DNA of 64,000 bases. Source: Heliopora coerulea. Its lineage: Eukaryota; Cnidaria; Anthozoa; Scleralcyonacea; Helioporidae. Every line of letters starts with the position of its first letter. Within the stretch, counting starts at the first letter, position 1. The DNA lies in NCBI GenBank assembly GCA_030142905.1, contig JASJOG010000003.1:1826001-1890000 (forward strand), given 5' to 3'. The position numbers and the translations under genes were made by a program. The notes beneath the pieces were generated by a model. It saw only the letters and a program-made list of their open reading frames with translations. It ran no database searches and was not told the origin of the DNA. This document shows positions 29,540 to 40,916 of this stretch, piece after piece.

Positions 29540-31702
29540 CACTGATCTGTAAATAAGACTGGATAGAGCAACTCCAGTCTCTCGCTCACCGAAAATTGAA
29601 GCCGGAAGTGAAGCTGAAAATCTCACGGCGGCCATATTGGAAGGACCCACTTGTAGTTATAGGGCTATTACTGAATTATGATTTTCGCTCTTAATGGTTG
29701 TGATTTCAACAAAAACCAGTTAAACATTACATTTTTAGCAATAAATTGTATCTTTCGATGGTGGAGAACTTTAAACGTGGCCAGAGTAACTGAAAATCAG
29801 CAGAAATTCGATGATTTTTACCCAAGCGAAGACCAGTGCAGGCCACCTCTTTGAAGAAATGTGACTAAAGTAAGAAAAAAGTGGTCGATAACATTGTGTA
29901 ACTTTAGCAGTTTAGCAGTGACTTAGCAATAAAGAGGAGATATTACCGTTTCTGTATTCGTCTTGTCATTGTTTTTCGGATCTCGGGTTTACCAAGTGTA
30001 TGTATTCGAGGTTTTAAATTACTGTATTTGTCAAGCGAATTCAACAATTTCTTCACTATCAATGGCGATGAGCTTTTGACGAAAATAAACTTTGACTAAC
30101 TCTTTTGTAGGGATCAATTACTGCAAACCCAATTTACTGCTAGATGTTGCTGATCAGAGAAGATGGGTTCTGTACTCATAAAGTTTCAATACATGCATTT
30201 TGTTTGCACAAGTGCATGTAGTAAACTTGAGTTCACAGCCGTTTGTTGTGATTTAGTATGAAGTTTTTTAATGTTTTTCACGTTTTTGATATGGCTTCTA
30301 GTTACAGCTTGATCAATATTGTTGTACTTGTACAGTAATCAGATCATTCATGCAAATCAATGTGAAATATGTTGTTTGAAGCTGCTTTGTGAGCTGGAGT
30401 TGAGGGAGAACTTTTGGGTCTAAGTCAAACGAAAATTAGTTAGGTTTTTTTCTTTAAAGTGTTCACAGAGCTCAGTGTGCTGTATGGTAGATTCTCCTGT
30501 TGATTAAAGTCACTTTTTTGCCCTTATCAAGTGCATAGCAAAGTGCTACAGCAAAATTTGTTATTGTTATCTTGAGAAGGAAACAAAAGCCAACCTTTAT
30601 CACACAAAATCAGAAAAAGTTAAATTTGTCCCCTTCTAGCAACAGTAAGAACCAAAATCTAATCTACAGTAATATTGGATAACCTCCCCAGTCACTGCAT
30701 GCATTTGTGTAAGTGTTCACCATGGAAGACCAGTAGAGTCAATTGTGGTGAAAAACTAAATATATACCCAGAAAGACAGACATGCAAACATACCATGTGC
30801 AAAAACTGGAAAGCTTAAGTAACAGGAAAGCTAATGACTTCTTGAGCCAAATGAACCCTATCATCATGGTTATTAGTGGGAATCTCTAACCAGTAAGCAA
30901 AAGCAACTAAGGTGGTCAAGCAAAGGTTACATGTGTCAACCAATCTATCACCTGAGAAATAGTGAGATGTTCAAACCATTGAGGTACAAAGGCGAAGATT
31001 GTTAAGGAAAGGTGTTTATCAATGTGTCGCTGACCTGGAACTAGCAGTAAAGTCTGGGATCCAAATCAACATATTAACTTTAAGACAATGAAGGCAGGTC
31101 ATACACGAGAATATCTCACTGAAATACGACCACGAAAACCTTACTATGAGGTTTCATGTTAGAACTCTTCGAATAAACGGCCAAGTTCGATTTCCACATA
31201 TTTCGATTCAAGTGTTCAAACACATGTACAGCATGAGCGGTAAATTTGCAGTTTAATACATCCTGGGGTTTTATCAGCAACAAATGAACCAGGACTTAGG
31301 CAAAACATATCACAGAAAATCGGCAAATAATAAAGGTCACTTAAAAAGCAAAGAGAGAAACAAATACACAAGAGTCTCTTACAGACTCGATAGACATTTA
31401 TCAAATTTTGAAGCAAGTATACAGACGGGTGCATTTCGCAAAATAAAGCATTTGCGAAACAAAAAAACAACTCAGAATACTTATTTATTACTTAAAATAA
31501 GATTAGGAACCTTAATTTCGTTGTCAAGTCATATCAACCTCCCTGAAATTGGCGAAAAATGCCGTTTAACCGCTTCAACTCCTCTTTACGCCATATTGTT
31601 TGGGACCTGGTTGGGTCCTTCCAATATGGCCGCCGCTCCTTGACTTCCGGCTTCACTTTTTGAGCCCAGTTGCTCTATCCAGTCTTAATTTAGAGATCAG
31701 TG
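29540..31702. mobile_element. Left 2.16-kb inverted arm (non-autonomous P-like element)
   Basis: The sequence is repeated in inverted orientation at about 36,208-38,339 with high similarity by eye over every stretch compared. The arm has its own inverted ends: CACTGATCTGTAAATAAGAC on the left and the complement of CACTGATCTCTAAATTAAGA on the right, each followed inward by GGATAGAGCAACT and GAAGCCGGAAGT. These ends resemble the P-type ends next to it. ORFs inside are short and lack any recognisable domain. Confidence 0.75.
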
Positions 31703-31871
31703 TGGGGGTGAGGCAGTGAACTCTATAAAAAGACTGGAACGATAACACGAGGTGAAATTTTGAAGCCAAAATTGGCGGATGTGGAGGCCGCCTATTGAAC
31801 TCTAAAAAGACTGGAACGATGCCTGCAAACTGTATTGGGTGCACTGACCTCTAAATAAGACTGGATCAGTG
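31703..31871. repeat. Cluster of P-type terminal motifs
   Basis: AACTCTAnAAAGACTGGAACG-type ends occur at about 31,717 and 31,798, and CACTGACCTCTAAATAAGAC at about 31,839, just before the P element's own end at 31,872. They look like stubs of related elements inserted into one another. Confidence 0.6.
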
Positions 31872-32160
31872 AACTCTAAAAAGACTGGAACCGCTACCTG
31901 CAAACTTTTTTTTGAAGCCAGCATGGAGGCTGACATGGAGGTCAAATTACAGGTCACCCCAGTCCCCCCTAGGTGATAAATCACTACGGACGGCCAAAAA
32001 CTCATTTAATCTAAAGTTAGGATTTTCCTTGAATTTTTTTGTTTATGCTAACAAACTAGAAGATCAATTTCCTGTTGACTAATGTATCGACTGGAAATAA
32101 CTGTTCAGAAAAAGTAAAAAAGTAAATGGTTTGAACCTGGGAGAATCGTGACATGTTTGA

Positions 32161-32332
32161 GGAAGTTGATCGTCCAGGTTAGTGTAGTCTTGAGAAAGAC
32201 TGTTGGTTGAAGTGACTGACGTTTCGACAGCCTTAGCGGCGGTCATCTTCAGAGTCAAAAGGCTGTCGAAACGTCAGTCACTTCAACCAACAGTCTTTCT
32301 CAAGACTACACTAACCTGGACGATCAACTTCC
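32161..32332. repeat. 74-bp perfect hairpin in a small insertion
   Basis: Arms 32161-32234 and 32259-32332 are exact complements with a 24-base loop. The 13-base sequence CAGAAAAAGTAAA occurs directly before (32106-32118) and after (32332-32344), as if duplicated on insertion. A GGTTTGAACCT sequence at 32128-32138 resembles a tRNA-type B box. It may be a SINE- or foldback-type insertion within the P transposon's left non-coding end. Confidence 0.75.
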
Positions 32333-32696
32333 AGAAAAAGTAAAGTTATCATCAATACAAATATTGGAAGATCAAGAGAGAAACCGCGCGGAGTTTTCTA
32401 ATCTTTTTTATGTAGTTTATCTATAATATTAAGCAGATATACTAAAAACTATTATACTGTTTCTTAAATCGAAAATAAAAGTTACTTTTTATTCATCCAA
32501 ACTTGAAATTTGATCGGTTTTAACGTATTTTAGCGGTAAAAAGGCTTTCACGAATTTTAGTCTCCCCAGTCTTTGTCTGCTCGGCTGGGGCCCCAATTTC
32601 CAGAAGTTTTTTCGTAAACATTTCGTTACTTATGATTGAAATCATTTTGAAGGTTATCAAAAATTGATATCTTGGTTTTTTGGATGTGAGAAAAAA

Positions 32697-35600
32697 ATGC
32701 CCCTTAACTGTGTCATTAAAGGCTGCAATAGTAGAGGATATACAACTCAGTCTTGTGGAAAAAAGCAGATGCATGTTGCTTTTCACAGGTGAGTATTAGT
32801 TTCTTTTTAAAATAGTGCTGCTTCATGTAAGTAATTAAAGTTATTAAATGGCCACCTAAAAAAGAAAACAAGAAAAGAAAATAAAGCACTAATCACAACT
32901 TTCTCTTCTTTGCAGCATAAGAAAAGTAATAATCATAAGTTTTAGAATAAATATAGACCATACCCACACTTAGTTTTTGTTTGTTTGTTCGTTCGTTTAC
33001 TTTCTTTTTCATTTAATCAGATGCACATATACATATATGCATAAATACATATTACATTATGATATACTTTTACCACTTATAATGATCTAGGTTTCCTTTT
33101 AAAAATGAAGCAGTCCTAGAAAAGTGGGAGTTTGCAGTTCAAAAAGCAAACAAACTCAGCAAATCCTGGAAACCAACACGATTTAGTTGTATCTGCAGTA
33201 AACATTTTGAAAGGTTTGATTATACCATCCCTCCATATTCAAATGGGACATGCAGGTTAAAAAGAAATGCAACACCAACACTTTTCTCAGAGGTCCCCCA
33301 GCTGGTTGATACAACCATGCCAGAAGAACTAAGAACTAGGATGGAACTTCACAACAAGCGACCACTGACTTCTCCAGAAGTTGAAACCATGTCACCAGCA
33401 GCAAAAGTTCAATGTGACCACAATTATGCAAAACAACCATCAGAAGAGCACGACAGATCATTTCTGGAGGAAAAACTACAACAAAAAATTAAAAACTTAC
33501 AACAGCAAGTAAGAAGATCAAAACAAAAGTCTGAAAGTATAGAGCAGATAATTTCAACTCTAAAAGAAAAGTTGATGATAACTTCAGAGGAAGCTGACAT
33601 ACTACATGCATCATTTAACACACTCCAACTAACACTCTTTAAAAATGCAAAAGATAATTTAAAAAGCACACCCTCAGCAAGAAGGTATTCTGATGAATTG
33701 AAAGAATTTGCATTAACACTTTACTTTTACTCACCCAAGGCATACAGATATGTCAGGTCTACGATTCCTTTACCAAATCCATCTCTAATTCGAAGCATTA
33801 CAGAAGCATTCACATCCCTAGCAAATGAAGTTCACTGTTCATCTGTGAAAAAAGATTGTAGTTTAATCATTGATGCCATGTCAATCCGAAAGCAAACTAT
33901 TTGGAATGAGGCAAAAGACCAATATGCTGGATTTGTAGATTATGGTGGCACAATACCAGGTACTTCAAACACATTAGCTTCAGAAGCATTGGTTTTCCTT
34001 TTGGTTGGAATACGAAGCCATTGGAAATGTCCAATTGGCTACTTCCTGGTAGACAAGGTTTCAGCAGAAGTTCAAACCAAGCTGGTAAAGAAGGCCTTGG
34101 CCATGGCAGCAGATGTGGGGTTAAAGGTATGGTCAGTTACAGCTGATGGGACTACTGCAAACCTGAAAACCTTTCAGCTACTTGGTTGTCAATTTGGCAC
34201 AACATATGACTCAATCATTACAAAATTTAAACACCCAAGCACTGGAGATGACGTCTTTGTAATCCTAGACCCTTGTCACATGTTGAAACTGGCCAGAAAT
34301 GCACTAGCAAGCATTTCATCATTCATTGACATTAGCAACGAAAAAGTCAAATGGGAATATTTACAACAGTTACAAATACTTCAGGAGAAAGAGGGACTTA
34401 AGCTGGGAAATAAGTTGTCAACAAATAACCTGAAATTTGAAAAACACAAAATGAACGTCAGATTAGCTGCCCAAACATTAAGTTCTTCTGTGGCCGATGT
34501 AATCGACTTCCTCAACCTTTCTATGAAGTTAAAAGAGTTTCAAAACAGCACTGGCACTGTTACATTTATAAGGACAATTGACAGGCTTTTTGATATTTTA
34601 AATTCCCGAAATCCTTTGGCCAAAGGTTATAAAAAACCGCTTCGTTTAGAAACGAAAGACACCTGGGAAGAAATCCTCAAGTCCTCGGCAAGTTATTTGC
34701 TTTCCTTGAGAACTGATTCTAACGAATCACAGCTTCTCATAACTCATCGTCGCAAAACATTTCTCCTTGGTTTTGTTATAACTATCAAATCAACTATTGA
34801 GATGGCAAATCAAATGTTTTCGCTTCCTCAGAATCCATTCAAGTACCTTTTGACATATAAATTTTCTCAAGATCATATCGAGCTGCTTTTCTCGTGCATT
34901 AGATCGCAAGAAGGCTGGAATAATAACCCTAACTGCTTACAGCTTAAATACGTTCTTAGAAAGATGCTGATGAGAAATGCAGTTACTGCTTCCAAAAACG
35001 CTAACTGTTTTGATTTCTCCGGTTATGGCAATACTATTATTCCCATTTTCCACTCAAAAAAACATGCATCCCCGCTGATCACAACAACCAACGACGAGTG
35101 TACTAGGAGTAAAGACATACCGAATTACCAAGGGCCAGAAATCAACCTAATGTTGGAGCATCTGATCCAAGAAAAACATTCTGAATTTACCGCTAATGTA
35201 TTATTCTATATCGCTGGTTTCATTACATCAAAACTCTTAATGCAACTCACCTGTCATGCATGCAAAGAGAGTCTCGTCTCTGAAGTATTTTCTCCCTCAA
35301 TTGATCATGATTACTGTGGGGCATCGCGATATAACGAAGCAGTTTCAGCCTCTGCTTTTACCCTCTTCATTAACAAAGGCGGCCTACGAATTCCATCGAA
35401 GTCGGTTTTCGAAAGTATCGAATACTGTGAACATGTATTCAAAGCATACGTCTGTAAAAAAGATTGTAGAAGAATAAGCAACGACACAAATTTACAATGC
35501 AAGATGATACTCGAGGTATGTCATCACTTTCTTCTCGACTCAAGCCAATCTGTGTTCAAAGACCACGAGCATGGGTCAAACGAGAGTTTGGTTGAAGATG

Positions 35601-35755
35601 ATCACCAGATGAAGCTTGTGAAAGCTACAGCTGAGAAATACTTCACGTTACGATTGCACACGTTTGGGAAGTATTACAGCAATCAGGTGATACAGAATGG
35701 AACGCCAAGCGATCGACATAAACTAACGAAATTAATTTTATTCAAAAACCAATAA
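32697..35755 (+). CDS. THAP-domain P-element transposase, intact (THAP9-like)
   Basis: Two exons, 32697-32788 and 33091-35755, joined by a GT-AG intron, give one open frame of 918 residues. The N-terminus is a THAP zinc finger split by the intron: CVIKGC in exon 1, then FPFKNEAVLEKWEFAVQK, FSCICSKHF and a LKRNATPTLF end. A coiled coil (about residues 160-200) follows. The RNase H-like catalytic core begins with LIIDAMSIRK (first Asp), continues with VTADGTTANLK (second Asp), and later has DHIELLFSCIR (acidic residue) before GWNNNP, matching THAP9 and P transposase. A Cys/His region lies near the C-terminus. THAP9-like enzymes cut and paste DNA using GTP. No stop or frameshift is present, so activity is possible. 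Confidence 0.88.
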
Positions 35756-36207
35756 ACACATCAATTCCTCTCTATCTTAATGTTACCAAAACTACACATG
35801 TGAAAAACATACATGAATATCACTGTCATTGACTGTAAATAATCGTTCGTAAGAGTTCGACCCAAGATTCGTAATCAACATCAAATGATTGAGTTCGTCG
35901 ATACAAGTTATATATCTTACCATGAATCTTTTGTTACTTGTATTTTATTTGTACATTGTTATTCTTGAAATAGTTCGAAATTAAAGTTGCTTTAATTTGC
36001 GTTGGGAAAATACTAAGCAGTCCATCCGACAAACTTACTTTAGTTCTGACTCGTTGAGGCTGAGCAACGTTTTGCCCGCTTCTGTAAGTTTGAGGCCCGC
36101 GCCCGCGCTTACACGCCTGTTTTTGACCTCCATGGCTGCCCCCATGTCGGCTTCACTCACTCGTAAGGCCAGACATAATGAGGTAGCGTTCCAGTCTTTT
36201 TAGAGTT

Positions 36208-38339
36208 GACTGGACTGGATAGAGCAACTGGGCTCAAAAAGTGAAGCCGGAAGTCAAGGAGCAGCGGCCATATTGGAAGGACCCACCCAGGTCCCAAACG
36301 ATATGGTGTAAATAGGAGTTGTAGCGGTTAACCGGCATTTTTCGCCAATTTCAGGGAGGTTGAGATGACTTGACAACGAAATTAAGGCTCTTAATCTTAT
36401 TTTAAGTAATGAATAAGTATTCTGAATTGTTTTTTTGTTTCGCAAATGCTTTATTTTGCGAAATGCACCCGTCTGTATACTTGCTTCAAAATTCGATGAC
36501 TATCGAGTCTGTAAGAGACTCTTGTGTATTTGTTTCTCTCTTTGTTTTTCAAGTAACCCTTATTATTTGCCGATTTTCTGTGATGTGTTTTGCCTAAGTC
36601 CTGGTTCATTTGTTGCTGATAAAACCCCAGGATGTATTAAACTGCAAATTTACTGCTCATGCTGTACATATGTTTGAACACTTGAATCGAAATATGTGGA
36701 AATCGAACTTGGCCGTTTATTCGAAGAGTTCTAACATAAAACCTCATAATAAGGTTTTCGTGGTCGTATTTCAGTGAGATATTCTCGTGTATGACCTGCC
36801 TTCATTGTCTTAAAGTTAATATGTTGATTTGGATCCCAGACTTTACTGCTAGTTCCAGGTCAGCGACACATTGATAAACACCTTTCCTTAACAATCTTCG
36901 CCTTTGTACCTCAATGGTTTGAACATCTCACTATTTCTCAGGTGATAGATTGGTTGACACATGTAACCTTTGCTTGACCACCTTAGTTGCTGTTGCTTAG
37001 TGGTTAGAGATTCCCACTAATAACTGTGATGATAGGGTTCATTTGGCTCAAGAAGTCATTAGCTTTCCTGTTACTTAAGTTTTCTAGTTTTCACACATGG
37101 TATGTTTGCATGTCTGTCTTTCTGGGTATATATTTAGTTTTTCACCACAATTGACTCTACTGGTCTTCCATGGATAGGTGAACACTTACACAAATGCATG
37201 CAGTGACTGGGGAGGTTATCCAATATTACTGTAGATAAGATTTTGGTTCTTACTGTTGCTAGAAGAGGACATTTAACTTTTTCTGATTTTGTATGATAAA
37301 GGTTGGCTTTTGTTTCCTTCTCAAGATAACAATAACAAATTTTGCTGTAGCACTTTGCTATGCACTTGATAAGGGCAAAAATGTGACTTTAATCAACAGG
37401 AGAATCTACCATACAGCACACTGAGCTCTGTGAACACTTTAAAGAAAAAAACCAAAAGTTCTCCCTCAACTCCAACTCACAAAGCAGCTTCAAACAACAT
37501 ATTTCACATTGATTCGCATGAATGATTTGATTACTGTACAACAATATTGATCAAGCTGTAACTAGAAGCCGTATCAAAAACGTGAAAAACATATTAAAAA
37601 ACTTCATACTAAATCACAACAAATGGCTGTGAACTCAAGTTTACTACATGCACTCGTGCAAACTAAATGCATGTATTGAACCTTTATAGGAGTACAGAAC
37701 TCATCTTCTCTGATCAGCAATATCTAGCAGTATATTGGGTTTGCATGATTCGTTCAGTAATTGATCCCTACAAAAGAGTTAGTCAAAGTTTATTTTCGTC
37801 AAAAGCTCATCGCCATTGATAGTGAAGAAATTGTTGAATTCGCTTGACAAATACAGTAATTTAAAACCTCGAATACATACACTTGGTAAACCCGAGATCC
37901 GAAAAACAATGACAAGACGAATACAGAAACGGTAATATCTCCTCTTTATTGCTAAGTCACTGCTAAACTGCTAAAGTTACACAACGTTATCGACCACTTT
38001 TTTCTTACTTTAGTCACATTTCTTCAAAGAGGTGGCCTGCACTGGTCTTCGCTTGGGTAAAAATCATCGAATTTCTGCTGATTTTCAGTTACTCTGGCCA
38101 CGTTTAAAGTTCTCCACTATCGAAAGATACAATTTATTGCTAAAAATGTAATGTTTAACTGGTTTTTGTTGAAATCACAACCATTAAGAGCGAAAATCAT
38201 TATTCAGTAATAGCCTTATAACTACAAGTGGGTCCTTCCAATATGGCCGCCGTGAGAATTTCAGCTTCACTTCCGGCTTCAATTTTCGGTAAGCGAGAGA
38301 CTGGAGTTGTTTTATCCAGTCTTATTGACAGATCAGTGG
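36208..38339. mobile_element. Right 2.1-kb inverted arm (non-autonomous P-like element)
   Basis: An inverted copy of 29,540-31,702. Its outer end CCACTGATCTGTCAATAAGA (complement at 38320-38339) matches the outer end of the left arm. The inner end lacks the last 20-odd bases seen in the left arm and instead abuts the P transposon end. Between the transposase stop and this arm (35,756-36,187) lies the P element's non-coding right end only. Confidence 0.72.
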
Positions 38340-38713
38340 GTTGAATACTGAAGCCTCCCATGGGCCATGGCGACACCCGAAAAGTAGAGGAAGCGTTATT
38401 GCTCCTTTCAGGGCGGATCTAGGGGGGGTGCATTGGGTGGCTAGCCACCCCCCATTTGACTCAACTAACGTTGGTCTACCATTTACCTCTTCCCAGTTTA
38501 TGCCCAAATTTATGTAAAATATTATATTGTGGCAGTGTTAATAATTCCATATGTGTTACACATAAGCAATAAAATACGATAAAGTAAATTGTGATACAAC
38601 TACACCACCTGTCACCTGCTGATATTTGAGACTTCTTATCACACAGTACATGATATTGTGGCTAACATAAAGTTCTACCGAACTTTCGGCTCCGCTGCCC
38701 TACATGCCGCCGT

Positions 38714-40454
38714 GTGTTAAAAACATGGCGGCGTGAAACATGTAAATTAGCGTTGTTTTGCATAACTGACTTTTCGATCACAATGAAACGACGTAGACAG
38801 AACACTTTGGATGCTTTTCTTACAAAAGAAGTTCCTGGACAAGGAGAAGGCTCAAACAATTCAACAACTTCTAACGAACGTCAAAGTCAGCCAGAGCAAG
38901 ATCATATCAATACTTTCGATTCAAACTCGACAGCAACTCCACTGGCTGCACAAGTCCCTCAGACTGCTCAAGCTGGTCATTCAAAAGAAGTTGACCAAAA
39001 TGTCTTGATGCTTGTCGCGCCCTATGACGTAAGTGAAATTCTTATCGCTCAGAAAATGGGAAGAACATTAAGTGACGCTAATAAAGTAGATTTTCTCGAC
39101 AAATGCTGGCGACCAGCAGCATCCAATGCTGACCACCTTGATAAACGACAGTTTGGACCTAAGAAGACCATTTGCTTTCAACTTAAATGGCTAGGTCAAC
39201 GTAGATGGCTGGCTTACAGTGCACACATCGAATTTAGAGGAGGTTGGTGTTTGTCATGTCTTCTCTTTCTAACTGATCGAGAGAAAGAGTCATTAGGAGT
39301 CTTTGTGAAAACACCATTTACAAACTATAACAAGTCCAAAGAGAAGCTTGACGCTCACGAAACTACAGAGTACCACAAGATGTATTGAACGTGCTGGTTG
39401 TATTCGGGCCCAGATTGCAAATATTGAAAACCGCATCGATACACAGATCAATACAATAGCTCTGCAGAATGTCCAGAAAAATAAAGCAGTACCGCCTTTT
39501 ATCGTAGATGCTGTTCTGCTGTGTGTGAAGCAGCAGCTTGCTTTGCGCGGACACAGGGACGATGACGTACAATTTGATCAACCACCTACAAGCAATGAAG
39601 GTAATTTCGTCGCCATTGTACGACTCCTGGCCGATAGCAACCCTGTTCTAAAAGAGTATCTTACTTCAGGGCCACGAAACGCACGGTATACAAGCAAAAC
39701 CATCCAAAACGAACTCATTGAAGTGATTGCTGACTTGATTCGTGACTACTTCCGCCAGTACCTTGAAAAGAGCCCCCATTTCGCTTTAATTGGCGACGAG
39801 ACGACATCTCAGGGACGGGAAGTTTTGTCGGTGTGTCTCCGCCTACTTGACTTCATCGCTAACCCATCCAAACCAACAAAGCGTGAAGTTTTAATCGATA
39901 TGTGTGATTTGCGTAGAATCACTGGAGAGGCTATAGCCACCGCAATTCGAGATAGCTTAGAGAGGCAAGGAATCAATCTCGCAAATTGTCGGGGCTAGGC
40001 TTACGACACGACTGCGTCGATGAGCTCAGATAAGAAAGGCGTTCAAGCTGAAATAGGCAAGTTGAAGTTTGCACCAGATGCAGAATATCAAGGTTGCTGC
40101 CTTCATTCTCTTAACCTTGTGATCTGTCAAGCTTGCAAAATTCCGTCAATTCAAAATATGATGGATTCATGTCGAGAACTATACAGTTTCTTCGACAACT
40201 CCCCCAAACGCCAAAAATTCTTTGAAGTTATCGTCCACGCCTTCTCGCCAGAAAATAAGAAGAAAAAGCTAAAGAGTTTATGCAAGACCCGGTGGATCGA
40301 AAGGCACTCTACGTTTGAAACCATTTTCGACTTGTATGAGTATATCGTCATCACACTGAATGAAATATGTGAGCCCACAAACGATGACCGTTTTTATCAG
40401 AATAACGAGACATGGGACTGGGACGCCAAAACCAAGACCATGGCAAATGGACTG
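38714..40454 (+). pseudogene. hAT transposase N-terminal and core part (broken)
   Basis: The first piece (38714-39388, likely start at Met24, 38783) has a Ser/Gln-rich head, then a TTF-type zinc-finger region with WRPAAS, KKTICFQLKWL and GGWCLSCLLF. The frame shifts near 39,380. The second piece (39,348-39,998) is the RNase H-like core start with FALIGDETTSQGREVLSVCLR (catalytic Asp) and ends at a TAG in the CRG-motif region. The same frame reopens at 40,020 (YQGCCLHSLNLVICQACK, CKTRWIERHSTFE) and runs to 40,454, where the BEL element enters. It resembles ZMYM/DUF4371-type hAT transposases. Two older breaks plus the insertion make it inactive. Confidence 0.8.
40450..40454. repeat. Left 5-bp target-site duplication GACTG of the BEL element
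   Basis: Identical to 46676-46680 on the other side. Removing the element with one copy restores a continuous hAT frame. Confidence 0.9.
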
Positions 40455-40859
40455 TGTTGTAAAATGTCAATCAATCAGTTATACTTGTGATTAGAACGGA
40501 AATATTAGTTAAGAAACCACACAGAATTACGTAAAGGAAATACGTCAAAGATACAGAATTACGCAAAGGAAATACGTCAAAGATACAGAATTACGTAAAG
40601 GAAATACGTCAAAGATACAGAATTACGCAAAGGAAATACGTCAAGGATAGAGAATGTTTTCCCGTGTTCTATTATAAATACAAGCTGTAAATAGAGAAGG
40701 GGGGTTGGTTGGAAACGAGTTGGTTGGAAACGAGTTGGTTGGAAACGAGTAGGTTGGATCGTAGTAATAAACGCATTTGAAAAATATACAGTCCCAAGTT
40801 GTCTTGAATCAACGAGCCAGCACGAGCGCAACCTTCTATCGCAAGCAGGTTGGGCGACA
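40455..40859 (+). repeat. Left (5') LTR of BEL element
   Basis: Runs from TGTTGT to GCGACA. It contains four 32-base tandem units (40521-40648), each with an ACGTCA core. A TATA box (TATAAATA, 40673-40680) is followed by three 15-base TTGGTTGGAAACGAG units (40705-40749) and the polyadenylation signal AATAAA (40766-40771). These set U3, R and U5. Confidence 0.92.
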
Positions 40860-40861
40860 CG

Positions 40862-40879
40862 TGGTCCTTCGAACCGGAG
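40862..40879 (+). other. BEL primer-binding site
   Basis: TGGTCCTTCGAACCGGAG begins with the TGG expected to pair with a tRNA CCA end. Its complement looks like a tRNA T-stem and acceptor end. The tRNA species was not identified. Confidence 0.7.
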
Positions 40880-40916
40880 CTGAGATTCAAGAACGTGAAG
40901 TAATAGTAGGAGCAGA

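Larger units (their letters stand above)
31872..36207 (+). mobile_element. P-superfamily (THAP9-like) DNA transposon, apparently complete
   Basis: Terminal inverted repeats of at least 20 bases, AACTCTAAAAAGACTGGAAC (31872-31891 and complement 36188-36207), followed on both sides by GCTACCT-like and GAAGCC...CATGGAGGTCAA subterminal sequence. They enclose a two-exon THAP transposase gene (32,697-35,755). The element is about 4.3 kb and is flanked outside by two inverted 2.1-kb arms. Confidence 0.75.

Noticed and set aside
31216..31643. ORFs in the 2.1-kb arm repeated in the inverted copy near 36,254-36,677
   Set aside because: The two copies are related only because the DNA is an inverted duplication. 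No domain, and the frames are not preserved.
32128..32138. Possible tRNA gene (B-box-like GGTTTGAACCT)
   Set aside because: No A box at proper spacing and no cloverleaf could be drawn, so it is kept only as a possible SINE hint.
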